A program made the position numbers and the translations under genes. Shown one piece after another: positions 1-5,455 of a DNA stretch of 12,854 bases. The DNA is from Oscillospiraceae bacterium (GTDB taxonomy: Bacteria > Bacillota > Clostridia > Oscillospirales > Ruminococcaceae). Below the pieces are notes generated by a model. It did not search any database and was not told where the DNA came from. It saw nothing but the letters and a program-made list of their open reading frames with translations. Each line of letters starts with the position of its first letter. Within the stretch, counting starts at the first letter, position 1. The DNA lies in NCBI GenBank assembly GCA_900768675.1, contig CAAGDT010000071.1, forward strand, positions 1 through 12,854, given 5' to 3'.

Positions 1-1
1 C

Positions 2-29
2 TTGATTTTTTTGTGCAGTATGATATAAT
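2..29 (+). promoter_or_regulatory. sigma-A-like promoter P1, upstream copy
   Basis: A TTGATT hexamer at 2-7 and a perfect TATAAT at 24-29 are separated by 16 bases, and a TG at 21-22 makes an extended -10. The start point would fall near 36, at the foot of the cloverleaf palindrome (32-100). Any transcript would run through that structure and into the carboxypeptidase gene. The promoter is assigned from sequence match only; the region before base 1 is not visible. Confidence 0.55.
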
Positions 30-31
30 AA

Positions 32-100
32 TCTTAAAATGAAATGCTTACGCATTTTCGGAGATTTCGCTCCTCGTTTGCTTCGCAAACCATTTTAAGA
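32..100. repeat. cloverleaf-like palindrome with three internal hairpins
   Basis: A perfect 10-bp outer stem (32-41 pairs with 91-100) encloses three hairpins: 42-47/52-57 (6 bp, loop TTAC), 60-63/70-73 (4 bp) and 76-81/85-90 (6 bp, loop TTC). Almost every base between the outer arms is in a stem or a tight loop, so the fold is unlikely to be chance. It lies between two promoter copies and in non-coding DNA. It could be a dispersed palindromic repeat of the REP/MITE kind or an RNA structure at the 5' end of a transcript. It does not have the stem lengths or T-loop of a tRNA. Confidence 0.7.
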
Positions 101-141
101 ACATTTTATCGTTTTAAGGTATAGCCTTTCGGCTCTTTTTA

Positions 142-150
142 TGATATAAT
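142..150 (+). promoter_or_regulatory. extended -10 promoter P2 for the carboxypeptidase gene
   Basis: TGATATAAT is an extended -10 element (TG, one base, TATAAT at 145-150). No good -35 is seen 16-18 bases upstream, which is usual for extended -10 promoters. A small hairpin (AGCC/GGCT, 123-134) followed by CTTTTT lies just upstream and could stop transcripts from P1. The start point would be near 157, leaving a leader of about 45 bases before the ribosome site at 182-191. Confidence 0.55.
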
Positions 151-161
151 AGTAGCAGAAA

Positions 162-926
162 TTGTATTATTATGGATTATCGGGAAAGGGGGCGGCTGCT
201 ATAAAGCTTCATACAATATTTATTATCAGCTGCCTTTTCCTGTTATTATTCATAGGCGCTATGCTTTTTTTCAAGCATTTCCCTCCCGAAAAGCAGCAGC
301 TCGCCGCCGCTCAGGAGGTTTACGCCGAAAAATCGGAGGGCGTTATTGACAACCACTGGGCTTACTACCTCATAAACAGTGAAAACCCCTTGAGCAAGGA
401 CTTTACCGTGGGTCTTGATACGGTACAGGGCGACTTTAAAATGGACAGCCGCTGTGCGGAGTATGCACGGCAGATGATAGCCGACGCAGAAAAGGATGGG
501 ATAAAACTCACCGTAGTTTCCGCCTACCGCAGTCCTGCAAAACAGCAGGAAAACCTTGACAACTACATAGAAAGACTGGTTTCAAAGGGCTTTTCAAAGC
601 GGGAAGCGGCAATTGCGGCGGGAAAGGAAATTGCACAGCCTTATACAAGCGAGCATAACGCAGGTCTTGCGCTGGACATACTGACAGAGGACTGGTGGGA
701 AAGCCACGACGACGTTACGGCGGATTTTGAGAATACCGAGGAGTTTCGCTGGCTGAGCGAAAACGCCCACAGGTACGGGTTTATTATGCGGTACCCGAAG
801 GAGTGGGAAAAGGTTACGGGGTATACCTATGAGCCCTGGCATTACCGGTTTATCGGGGTTTACTATGCGGAGAAGGTGAAGAAATCGGGGCTGCCGCTGG
901 AGTTTTTTTATAAGACGAATTTCTGA
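162..926 (+). CDS. VanY-type D-alanyl-D-alanine carboxypeptidase (M15B), membrane-anchored
   Basis: Zinc D,D-carboxypeptidase of the LAS fold that trims the terminal D-Ala of peptidoglycan stem peptides outside the membrane. Numbered from the TTG at 162, a hydrophobic anchor spans about residues 17-37, followed by a short linker and the catalytic domain at about 60-254. Motifs seen: SAYRS at 120-124, SEHNAGLALD at 163-172 (Zn ligands H165 and D172), and EPWHYR at 224-229 (catalytic E224, Zn ligand H227), so it looks active. The start is doubtful: TTG at 162 lies about five bases from the predicted transcription start with no ribosome site. A strong GGAAAGGGGG at 182-191 sits nine bases before an ATA codon (201-203), and translation from there gives a normal signal-anchor N-terminus. 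The first in-frame ATG (261) would destroy the anchor. No van resistance genes are nearby, so a general cell-wall role is likelier than glycopeptide resistance. Confidence 0.9.
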   Translation: MYYYGLSGKGAAAIKLHTIFIISCLFLLLFIGAMLFFKHFPPEKQQLAAAQEVYAEKSEGVIDNHWAYYLINSENPLSKDFTVGLDTVQGDFKMDSRCAEYARQMIADAEKDGIKLTVVSAYRSPAKQQENLDNYIERLVSKGFSKREAAIAAGKEIAQPYTSEHNAGLALDILTEDWWESHDDVTADFENTEEFRWLSENAHRYGFIMRYPKEWEKVTGYTYEPWHYRFIGVYYAEKVKKSGLPLEFFYKTNF

Positions 927-940
927 TGTTTCGGGCAGTA

Positions 941-969
941 AAAAAGCACCCTTGGGCGGGGTGCTTTTT
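941..969. terminator. bidirectional intrinsic terminator
   Basis: A-tract plus GCACCC (941-951) pairs with GGGTGC plus a T-tract (959-969) around a 7-base loop. The U-run is present on both strands, so it can end the carboxypeptidase transcript (+) and the convergent two-gene module (-), whose last stop codon is at 985. Confidence 0.9.
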
Positions 970-984
970 GCTGTATTTTATGGA

Positions 985-1251
985 TTATGAAATTTTCTTT
1001 AAATACTTTTCTGTATGTTCTGTCTGCTCAAAAATAATACTTCCGTTTTTATCCTTTCTTATCCAAAGCACAACAGGCGCAGGAGTATCGTCAAGCAAAC
1101 CCTGCTTGCCTTTTTCCCTATCAATATACTGTAAAGCTATATCGTTTTTTCCCCATGATTTAGGCATTTTTTTAGCCTTTTCATAATCAAGGTCATTGCT
1201 GTCGCAATAAGCCTTTATTTCTGTTTCCCAATCGAGAAAAAGCTTACACAT
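985..1251 (-). CDS. 88-aa hypothetical partner of the JAB-like protein (possible immunity protein)
   Basis: Not assigned to a named family. It is a soluble, charged protein with no signal peptide or membrane segment. The N-terminal half is helical and Lys/Glu-rich. The C-terminal half, from about residue 55, has strand-like segments (PAPVVLWIRKD and SIIFEQTEHT). The ATG lies two bases after the stop codon of the upstream JAB-like gene, and its ribosome site (AAGGAGG) is inside the last codons of that gene, so the two are translationally coupled. The gene ends just before the bidirectional terminator. A small gene coupled behind a toxin-like enzyme is the usual place for an immunity protein or antitoxin; that role is inference from position alone. 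Base composition is AT-rich like its partner and unlike the flanking genes. Confidence 0.75.
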   Translation of the reverse strand: MCKLFLDWETEIKAYCDSNDLDYEKAKKMPKSWGKNDIALQYIDREKGKQGLLDDTPAPVVLWIRKDKNGSIIFEQTEHTEKYLKKIS

Positions 1252-1253
1252 AA

Positions 1254-1718
1254 TTACTCCTCCTTTTCAAATGTTCTGAATTGTCCTTTTGAATTATAAA
1301 TAACGCTTGTTTTCTGCTTAAAACACTCTAAAATAGCATAGTCGCCTGATGAGGCTACCATACAATTTTTATCTGTACCGGGGTGTGTATGCCCGCTCCA
1401 TCTGTATCCGCTCACTGACAGTTTCTCCGCATCTTCGGGCGCAATATTAACTTTAACAGAATTACCTCGGATTATTAATCTTTCGTTGCCTTTGGTAAAC
1501 ATTGCAAATTCATTACCTGTTCTCGCAGTCAGCGCAGATAAATCAGTCATATTCACAGAAGCTTTGCTAACCAAAGCACGACTATCGAAATAGGGTAAGC
1601 TGTCAAGCAATTCTTGCTGTCTGTTATTGAGTTCAACTTCAAATAATAAAACCGCATTAGGATTGCCTTTTCCTGTATGTCGCTGTTCAATTGGTAATTC
1701 TATTGAAGAAATTGACAC
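1254..1718 (-). CDS. JAB/MPN-like metallopeptidase-fold protein
   Basis: A 154-aa cytosolic protein with the pattern of a JAMM/JAB zinc isopeptidase. Numbered from the chosen start there is an upstream acidic residue (E70 in GNEFAMF), then GHTHPG with H110 and H112, and S123-x-x-D126, which together fit E...HxHP...SxxD. Similar GHTHPG...SVIYNS tails occur, from memory, in toxin-like C-terminal domains and in extensions of phage minor head proteins. The open frame runs back to a GTG at 1754, but that codon lies between the -35 and -10 of a strong promoter and upstream of the predicted start of transcription. GTG at 1716-1718, with GAGG eight bases upstream, is therefore chosen. The gene is AT-rich, has its own promoter and is coupled to the 88-aa partner, which suggests a transferred two-gene unit. 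The substrate is unknown. A free-standing remnant of a larger toxin is an alternative. Confidence 0.75.
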   Translation of the reverse strand: MSISSIELPIEQRHTGKGNPNAVLLFEVELNNRQQELLDSLPYFDSRALVSKASVNMTDLSALTARTGNEFAMFTKGNERLIIRGNSVKVNIAPEDAEKLSVSGYRWSGHTHPGTDKNCMVASSGDYAILECFKQKTSVIYNSKGQFRTFEKEE

Positions 1719-1736
1719 ATTATCACCCTCAAATAT

Positions 1737-1764
1737 ATTATACCGCTTTCCCACGATTTGTCAA
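1737..1764 (-). promoter_or_regulatory. near-consensus sigma-A promoter of the JAB module
   Basis: On the minus strand a perfect TTGACA (1764-1759) and a perfect TATAAT (1742-1737) are 16 bases apart. Transcription would begin near 1730, about a dozen bases before the GTG at 1718. The promoter gives the two-gene module expression independent of the chemotaxis operon that ends at 1787. Confidence 0.8.
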
Positions 1765-1786
1765 CCGAAACACAGCGCTCAATACG

Positions 1787-2404
1787 TCACTTTATTTTAT
1801 CCAGCCCCTCAACCACAATCCTATACGTCTCATAGCACTGCCTCGGCAAATCCCCCTCATACAGCTTACCACATTCGCCGAATGCAGAAACAAAGCCGCC
1901 TTTCACCTCGGCAATATCTGCGGGAGTAGCACAAAGGCTTTTTGCGTAGGCTAAAAGCCTGTCGGCGACCTCCCGGGGCGTTTCCTCGCCACGGTAGCTT
2001 CTTAGAATCTCCTCAAGCTCGTTTGCGGGGGCGGGCTGTATTGCGTCATTCGCCTGCCTTGTAATGGCCCTTACCGTATAGTCGAACATAAGGCGGCTCT
2101 TGCTCTTTTCGCCCTCGGCAGAAGCAGCATTATGGGCGTTTTCGTCGGTTTTAAGCTCTTCTTTTTTCTTTTCGGGCAGTTCCTTCTTATCCGCCGCCTC
2201 ATCATCCCTTGTCCTGCCTGCGGAGTTTTCTGTGACGGTGGCTCTTGTGTAGGCGGGGGAAAAGGTGGTTTCCGAGCGGACGAACTTATCGCTGTTGTCG
2301 GAAGCCATTGTGGTAGTTTTCTGAGCGGAGGCCTGCTCCGAGGACTTGGGGGCAGTTGCATTTGTAAGAGTTGAAAATTCCGCTAAACGTCCTACGCTAA
2401 TCAT
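1787..2404 (-). CDS. Soluble protein resembling DUF5610, last gene of the chemotaxis operon
   Basis: A 205-aa protein with no membrane segment. Residues 1-100 are low-complexity, rich in Ser/Thr/Ala then Lys/Glu (for example KKKEELKTDE), and probably disordered. Residues about 105-205 form a helical domain. The succession of a TPREVADRLLAYA-type helix, GGFVSAFGECGKL, and a final YRIVVEGLDKI helix resembles the DUF5610 pattern, which I recall in proteins from motile bacteria; this family call is tentative. The start is ATG at 2402-2404 with AAAGGGGG eight bases upstream. It follows gtrA by 26 bases on the same strand and probably shares the chemotaxis transcript. No terminator is evident after its stop, so transcripts may read into the JAB module. 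The function is unknown; a motility-related role is inferred only from context. Confidence 0.75.
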   Translation of the reverse strand: MISVGRLAEFSTLTNATAPKSSEQASAQKTTTMASDNSDKFVRSETTFSPAYTRATVTENSAGRTRDDEAADKKELPEKKKEELKTDENAHNAASAEGEKSKSRLMFDYTVRAITRQANDAIQPAPANELEEILRSYRGEETPREVADRLLAYAKSLCATPADIAEVKGGFVSAFGECGKLYEGDLPRQCYETYRIVVEGLDKIK

Positions 2405-2430
2405 AACTGCTTCCCCCTTTCAGACTGCTG

Positions 2431-2946
2431 TTAATCCTGATTTTGCTGATTATCCTGATTTCCGGTATTTTTAGCGGGCTTCTGTCTGTAAGCCCAGAAT
2501 TTGTTTGCAAGAAAATTAATGGGAACGGTAATGAACATATTAAGAATCGGTCCTATAATTTCGGAAATCTCCTTTGCAGTCATAGAACCGACGCCGAACA
2601 TAGCAAGGATTGAACCTACAAAGCCGAAGTACTGACCTATATTGAGTATATCAATCCAGAGTACAAGAAGCAGAGTGTTGATAACCATTCCGAAGGAGTA
2701 GGAAACGTAGGTTTTCAGCAGAACCTGCCACCAGACCCGCTTTTCCTTAGTCTTATCCTCCTTGAAAACGAACCTGTTGCCCCAGTAAAAGGCGTTGAGG
2801 ACGCTGATAAGAAAGCCTAAAATGTTGGCGATAACGTAGTGAACACCGATAAAAACGAAGAAGATATAAACGAGGTAGTTCACAACCGTATTTGAAACGC
2901 CTACAAGACCGAATTTTATAAACTGTATTAAGGAGCCTTTTTTCAT
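2431..2946 (-). CDS. GtrA-family four-helix membrane protein
   Basis: A 171-aa integral membrane protein of the GtrA/DPMS family. Members are thought to help move lipid-linked sugars across the membrane or to support glycosyltransferases. The N-terminal signature FIKFGLVGVSNTVVNYLVY is at about 9-27. Hydrophobic helices lie at about 10-32, 37-56, 81-101 and 133-152, with the WGNRFVFK motif after helix two and FLANKFWAYR after helix four, as usual in the family. The C-terminus is a short Asn/Gln/Asp-rich tail encoded by a repeated 10-mer (2434-2443 and 2452-2461). The ATG is three bases after the cheB stop codon, with AAAGG inside the cheB end, so the two are tightly coupled. No glycosyltransferase is in the window. 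A link to glycosylation of flagella or surface polymers is possible but only inferred. Confidence 0.92.
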   Translation of the reverse strand: MKKGSLIQFIKFGLVGVSNTVVNYLVYIFFVFIGVHYVIANILGFLISVLNAFYWGNRFVFKEDKTKEKRVWWQVLLKTYVSYSFGMVINTLLLVLWIDILNIGQYFGFVGSILAMFGVGSMTAKEISEIIGPILNMFITVPINFLANKFWAYRQKPAKNTGNQDNQQNQD

Positions 2947-2949
2947 TAC

Positions 2950-3981
2950 TTATCTGACCTTTGAGAGAATTTCTCTTCCTATTTCGTTAAGGGGCAGCTG
3001 CTTTGCGACAGCGCCCTTTTTGTATGCAACACAGGGCATTCCGTAAACCACGCAGGTTTCCTCGTTCTGCCCGATAGTGTACGCCCCCGCATTACGCATC
3101 TTAAGCAGCCCCTCTGCACCGTCTGCACCCATTCCCGTAAGAATAGCGCCCACAGCGTCGGAGCCTGCGGTTTTTGCAACGCTCTCAAAAAGAACGTCCA
3201 CCGAGGGACAATGCCCCGAAACCTTTTCGCCCCGCCTTGAGGTGATGTAATACCCCATAGCGTCCTTTTCCAGCCGCAGATGAAATTCTCCTGCGGCAAC
3301 TATCATCTGCCCCGGAACAAGACGGTCTCCGTCCTCCGCCTCCTTGCAGCTCATTTCACATTCCTTATCCAGCCTTGCAGCATACATTTTCGTAAAACCT
3401 GCTGGCATGTGCTGGACGATAAGAACGGGAGGAGTGTCTGCGGGAAAATGCTTTACAACCTCCACAAGAGCGTCCGTGCCTCCGGTGCTTGCGCCGAGGG
3501 CTATTATTGCGTTCTTTTTGGGTGCAGTATGAAAGCTTCCCTGTTGCGCAATCGGTCGGCGGACAGCCGTGCTTCTTCCTGCCGCAGGCTTTGCGCTCCT
3601 TGCGTTCACTATCATATTGTGAAGCCTTGAAGCAAAGCGCTTCATATCGTAATTGGATTCCATTACCGGCTTTCTTGCAAAGTCCACCGCTCCTGCCCCA
3701 AGCGCCTCAAAGGTGCTTGTGGGAGTGGATGTGATTACTATAACGGGCAGTTCCTTTATAACCGCCGAGCTTTTAAGAAAATCAATCCCGTTCATACCCG
3801 GCATTTCAACGTCAAGGGTTACCACCTGTGGCTTTAAGCTTTTTATCTTTTCCTCGGCATCTGCGGCGGAAGCGGCAGTGCCGATTATATTAATATCGTC
3901 AAAATCCGACAATTCCCGAAGCAGAAAGCTTCTGAAAACCATTGAATCGTCAACTATAAGGACTTTTATCGGCTCTCCCAT
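2950..3981 (-). CDS. cheB: Chemotaxis response regulator protein-glutamate methylesterase CheB
   Basis: Removes methyl groups from, and deamidates, glutamate/glutamine side chains on chemoreceptors when phosphorylated by CheA, giving adaptation. The 343-aa length is typical. The receiver domain (about 5-122) has D11 and D12, phospho-acceptor D57 in TLDVEMPGMNG, T84 and K104. The linker at about 125-155 is basic. The methylesterase domain (about 156-343) shows the catalytic triad: S165 in GASTGGTDAL, H191 in VQHMPAGFT and D287 in GMGADGAEG. The open frame extends upstream to 4047, but ATG at 3979-3981 has a strong GAAGGGGAG site and gives the canonical KVLIVDDS start. The frame upstream would read through the intergenic hairpins. 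It lies 96 bases downstream of cheR, behind a strong hairpin/terminator, and is coupled to gtrA. Confidence 0.97.
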   Translation of the reverse strand: MGEPIKVLIVDDSMVFRSFLLRELSDFDDINIIGTAASAADAEEKIKSLKPQVVTLDVEMPGMNGIDFLKSSAVIKELPVIVITSTPTSTFEALGAGAVDFARKPVMESNYDMKRFASRLHNMIVNARSAKPAAGRSTAVRRPIAQQGSFHTAPKKNAIIALGASTGGTDALVEVVKHFPADTPPVLIVQHMPAGFTKMYAARLDKECEMSCKEAEDGDRLVPGQMIVAAGEFHLRLEKDAMGYYITSRRGEKVSGHCPSVDVLFESVAKTAGSDAVGAILTGMGADGAEGLLKMRNAGAYTIGQNEETCVVYGMPCVAYKKGAVAKQLPLNEIGREILSKVR

Positions 3982-4009
3982 TTCTCTCCCCTTCAATTTT
4001 TGAATTTTT

Positions 4010-4030
4010 GCGGCAAAAACTGCCTGCCGC
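4010..4030 (-). promoter_or_regulatory. second hairpin in the cheB leader
   Basis: On the minus-strand RNA, GCGGCA (4030-4025) can pair with TGCCGC (4015-4010), about 30 bases before the cheB start codon. GCGGCA at 4030-4025 can instead pair with CTTGCCGC (4048-4041), the 3' arm of the upstream terminator. The two pairings exclude one another, as in an attenuator. This rests on complementarity alone. Confidence 0.45.
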
Positions 4031-4064
4031 AAAATAAAAAGCGGCAAGATAATGTGCTTGCCGC
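4031..4064 (-). terminator. intrinsic terminator/attenuator between cheR and cheB
   Basis: On the minus strand GCGGCAAG (4064-4057) and CTTGCCGC (4048-4041) form a perfect 8-bp stem with an 8-base loop, followed directly by TTTTTATTTT (4040-4031). It starts 13 bases after the cheR stop codon. No promoter was found between it and cheB, so it is likely a partial terminator that lowers cheB-gtrA expression relative to cheA-cheW-cheR. Confidence 0.85.
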
Positions 4065-4077
4065 GGTTTGATTATGT

Positions 4078-4902
4078 TCAGTTCAGCGGCTTTCTGTATA
4101 TTGCGGGCTTTACATACTGAAAGCGGGAAGCGTCCCTTGAAATGCTTTCGGCGTGACCTATAAAGAGATAGCCGCCTGGGGCAAGGACATCGTAAAACTT
4201 ATTCACAAGCTTATTTTTCGTATCGTTATCGAAATATATCATAACGTTGCGGCAGAAAATAAGGTCGAAGGGATTTTTCCGGTAGGGTATTTCGTCCATA
4301 AGATTGAAAACCTTGAAAATCACCCGCTTTTTAAGCTCGTCGCATACACGGTAGCAGTCGTTTTCCAACGGAACAAAGTATTTCTGCTTAACGCCTTCCG
4401 ACAGATTTTTCATGCTGTCGGCATGATAAACTCCCTGCTGAGCCTTTGCAAGCACCTTTCGGGAAATATCCGTTGCAAGAATCTTTGTGTCCCAGTTAAC
4501 TGCGTCCCTGCCGAAATACTCCATCATTTCTATTTCGTTTGTATAGGGCTCTTCCCCGCTGGAGCAGCCTGCACTCCAGATATAAATAACCTTTTTACCC
4601 GCCTTTTTCCGCTCTATTTCCGGCAGGAACACCTCCCGCATAAACTGGTAATGCTCCTGCTCACGGAGAAAGTAGGTATGGTTTGTTGTAAGCTTATTCA
4701 GCAGGTTTACAAGCTCTGCTCCCGTTCTGTCGGCGAAAACCATATCCAGAAATGCGCCGTAGTCGGAAAAGCCCCGGGCAGTAAGCTCGCTGCTGAGCCG
4801 CCCTTCCACAAGCACCCGCTTCTGGGCTAAATTTATGCCGTAGCTGTCGTGCAGATAGGTTACAAGCCGATTGAATTCGGCGTCGGTAATACTGACTGCC
4901 AT
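4078..4902 (-). CDS. cheR: Chemotaxis protein methyltransferase CheR
   Basis: Transfers methyl groups from S-adenosylmethionine to glutamates on chemoreceptors, opposing CheB. It is 274 aa, normal for the family. The N-terminal helical domain (about 5-75) leads to TNHTYFLRE at 73-81, a variant of the usual TNET-x-F-F-R motif. The SAM-binding domain shows IWSAGCSSGEEPYT at 108-121, ATDIS at 143-147, and FCRNVMIYF at 216-224 with the closing GGYLFIGHAES. There is no VWRPY-type receptor tether, and none is expected on an enzyme. The ATG at 4900-4902 is three bases after the cheW stop codon and uses AGGGT inside the cheW end as a ribosome site, so it is coupled to cheW. A terminator-like hairpin follows the gene. 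Confidence 0.97.
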   Translation of the reverse strand: MAVSITDAEFNRLVTYLHDSYGINLAQKRVLVEGRLSSELTARGFSDYGAFLDMVFADRTGAELVNLLNKLTTNHTYFLREQEHYQFMREVFLPEIERKKAGKKVIYIWSAGCSSGEEPYTNEIEMMEYFGRDAVNWDTKILATDISRKVLAKAQQGVYHADSMKNLSEGVKQKYFVPLENDCYRVCDELKKRVIFKVFNLMDEIPYRKNPFDLIFCRNVMIYFDNDTKNKLVNKFYDVLAPGGYLFIGHAESISRDASRFQYVKPAIYRKPLN

Positions 4903-4905
4903 AGC

Positions 4906-5430
4906 TTATTCGTTACCCTGAACCATCTGGTCGTTCTCGTAGATAAGCTTTGTTACGTCCAGCACAAGCTTTATTCCGTCATTCATTTCAAGCAGGTACT
5001 TTATAAACTTGTTCTGGTTTACTCCGCCTCTTTCGGGGGATTTTGCAATATGCTTCTCCGCCACGGAAAGAACGTCAAGCACCTCGTCTACGATAATGCC
5101 AACCTGAACGTTATCAACGCTCACGATAATTGTGCAGGTTCTCTCGTTGTACTCGGTTTCCTCCTTGCCGAAACGGCTGCGAAGGCTGAGTACCGGAACA
5201 ACCTTGCTTCGTACGTTGATAATGCCCTTTATATAATAAGGTACGCCGGGAACAATGGTAATATGCGGAACGCCGATAATTTCAAGAACGTAGGGGATTT
5301 CAATTCCGTAAATCTGGTCGCCTATGTAGAAGGTGAGAACCTTGGTGACCTCGTTTTCCTTCTCGTTCTTCATATTAAGCTTCTGCTTTTTCATTTCTTC
5401 CTGCTTGGCAAACAATTCCTTTATATCCAT
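4906..5430 (-). CDS. cheW: Chemotaxis coupling protein CheW
   Basis: Adaptor that links chemoreceptors to the histidine kinase CheA at the inner face of the membrane. It is 174 aa: a Lys/Glu-rich N-terminal extension of about 28 residues, then a complete CheW domain at about 29-165. Seen motifs are VLTFYIGDQIYGIEIPYVLEI at the domain start (31-51), IKGIINVRSKVVPVLSLR at 67-84 with R74 matching the receptor/CheA-contact arginine, and GIIVDEVLDVL at 111-121. The standard NLRG is NVRS here. ATG at 5428-5430 has AGGAAAGGG eight bases upstream. It lies 25 bases after cheA and three before cheR. The charged N-terminal extension is longer than in E. coli CheW. Confidence 0.96.
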   Translation of the reverse strand: MDIKELFAKQEEMKKQKLNMKNEKENEVTKVLTFYIGDQIYGIEIPYVLEIIGVPHITIVPGVPYYIKGIINVRSKVVPVLSLRSRFGKEETEYNERTCTIIVSVDNVQVGIIVDEVLDVLSVAEKHIAKSPERGGVNQNKFIKYLLEMNDGIKLVLDVTKLIYENDQMVQGNE

Positions 5431-5455
5431 TTATATGCCCTTTCCTCGTTCCGCT

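Noticed and set aside
32..100. tRNA-like cloverleaf
   Set aside because: Arms and loops do not fit a tRNA: no anticodon-arm geometry, no GTTC-type T-loop, and the 10-bp closing stem is too long.
926..1186. 86-codon plus-strand frame after the carboxypeptidase
   Set aside because: It passes through the bidirectional terminator and is antisense to the 88-aa gene, which has a strong ribosome site and coupling.
2071..2374. Frames overlapping the DUF5610-like gene on both strands
   Set aside because: They are out-of-frame shadows of the low-complexity Lys/Glu/Ala-coding region, with no ribosome sites.
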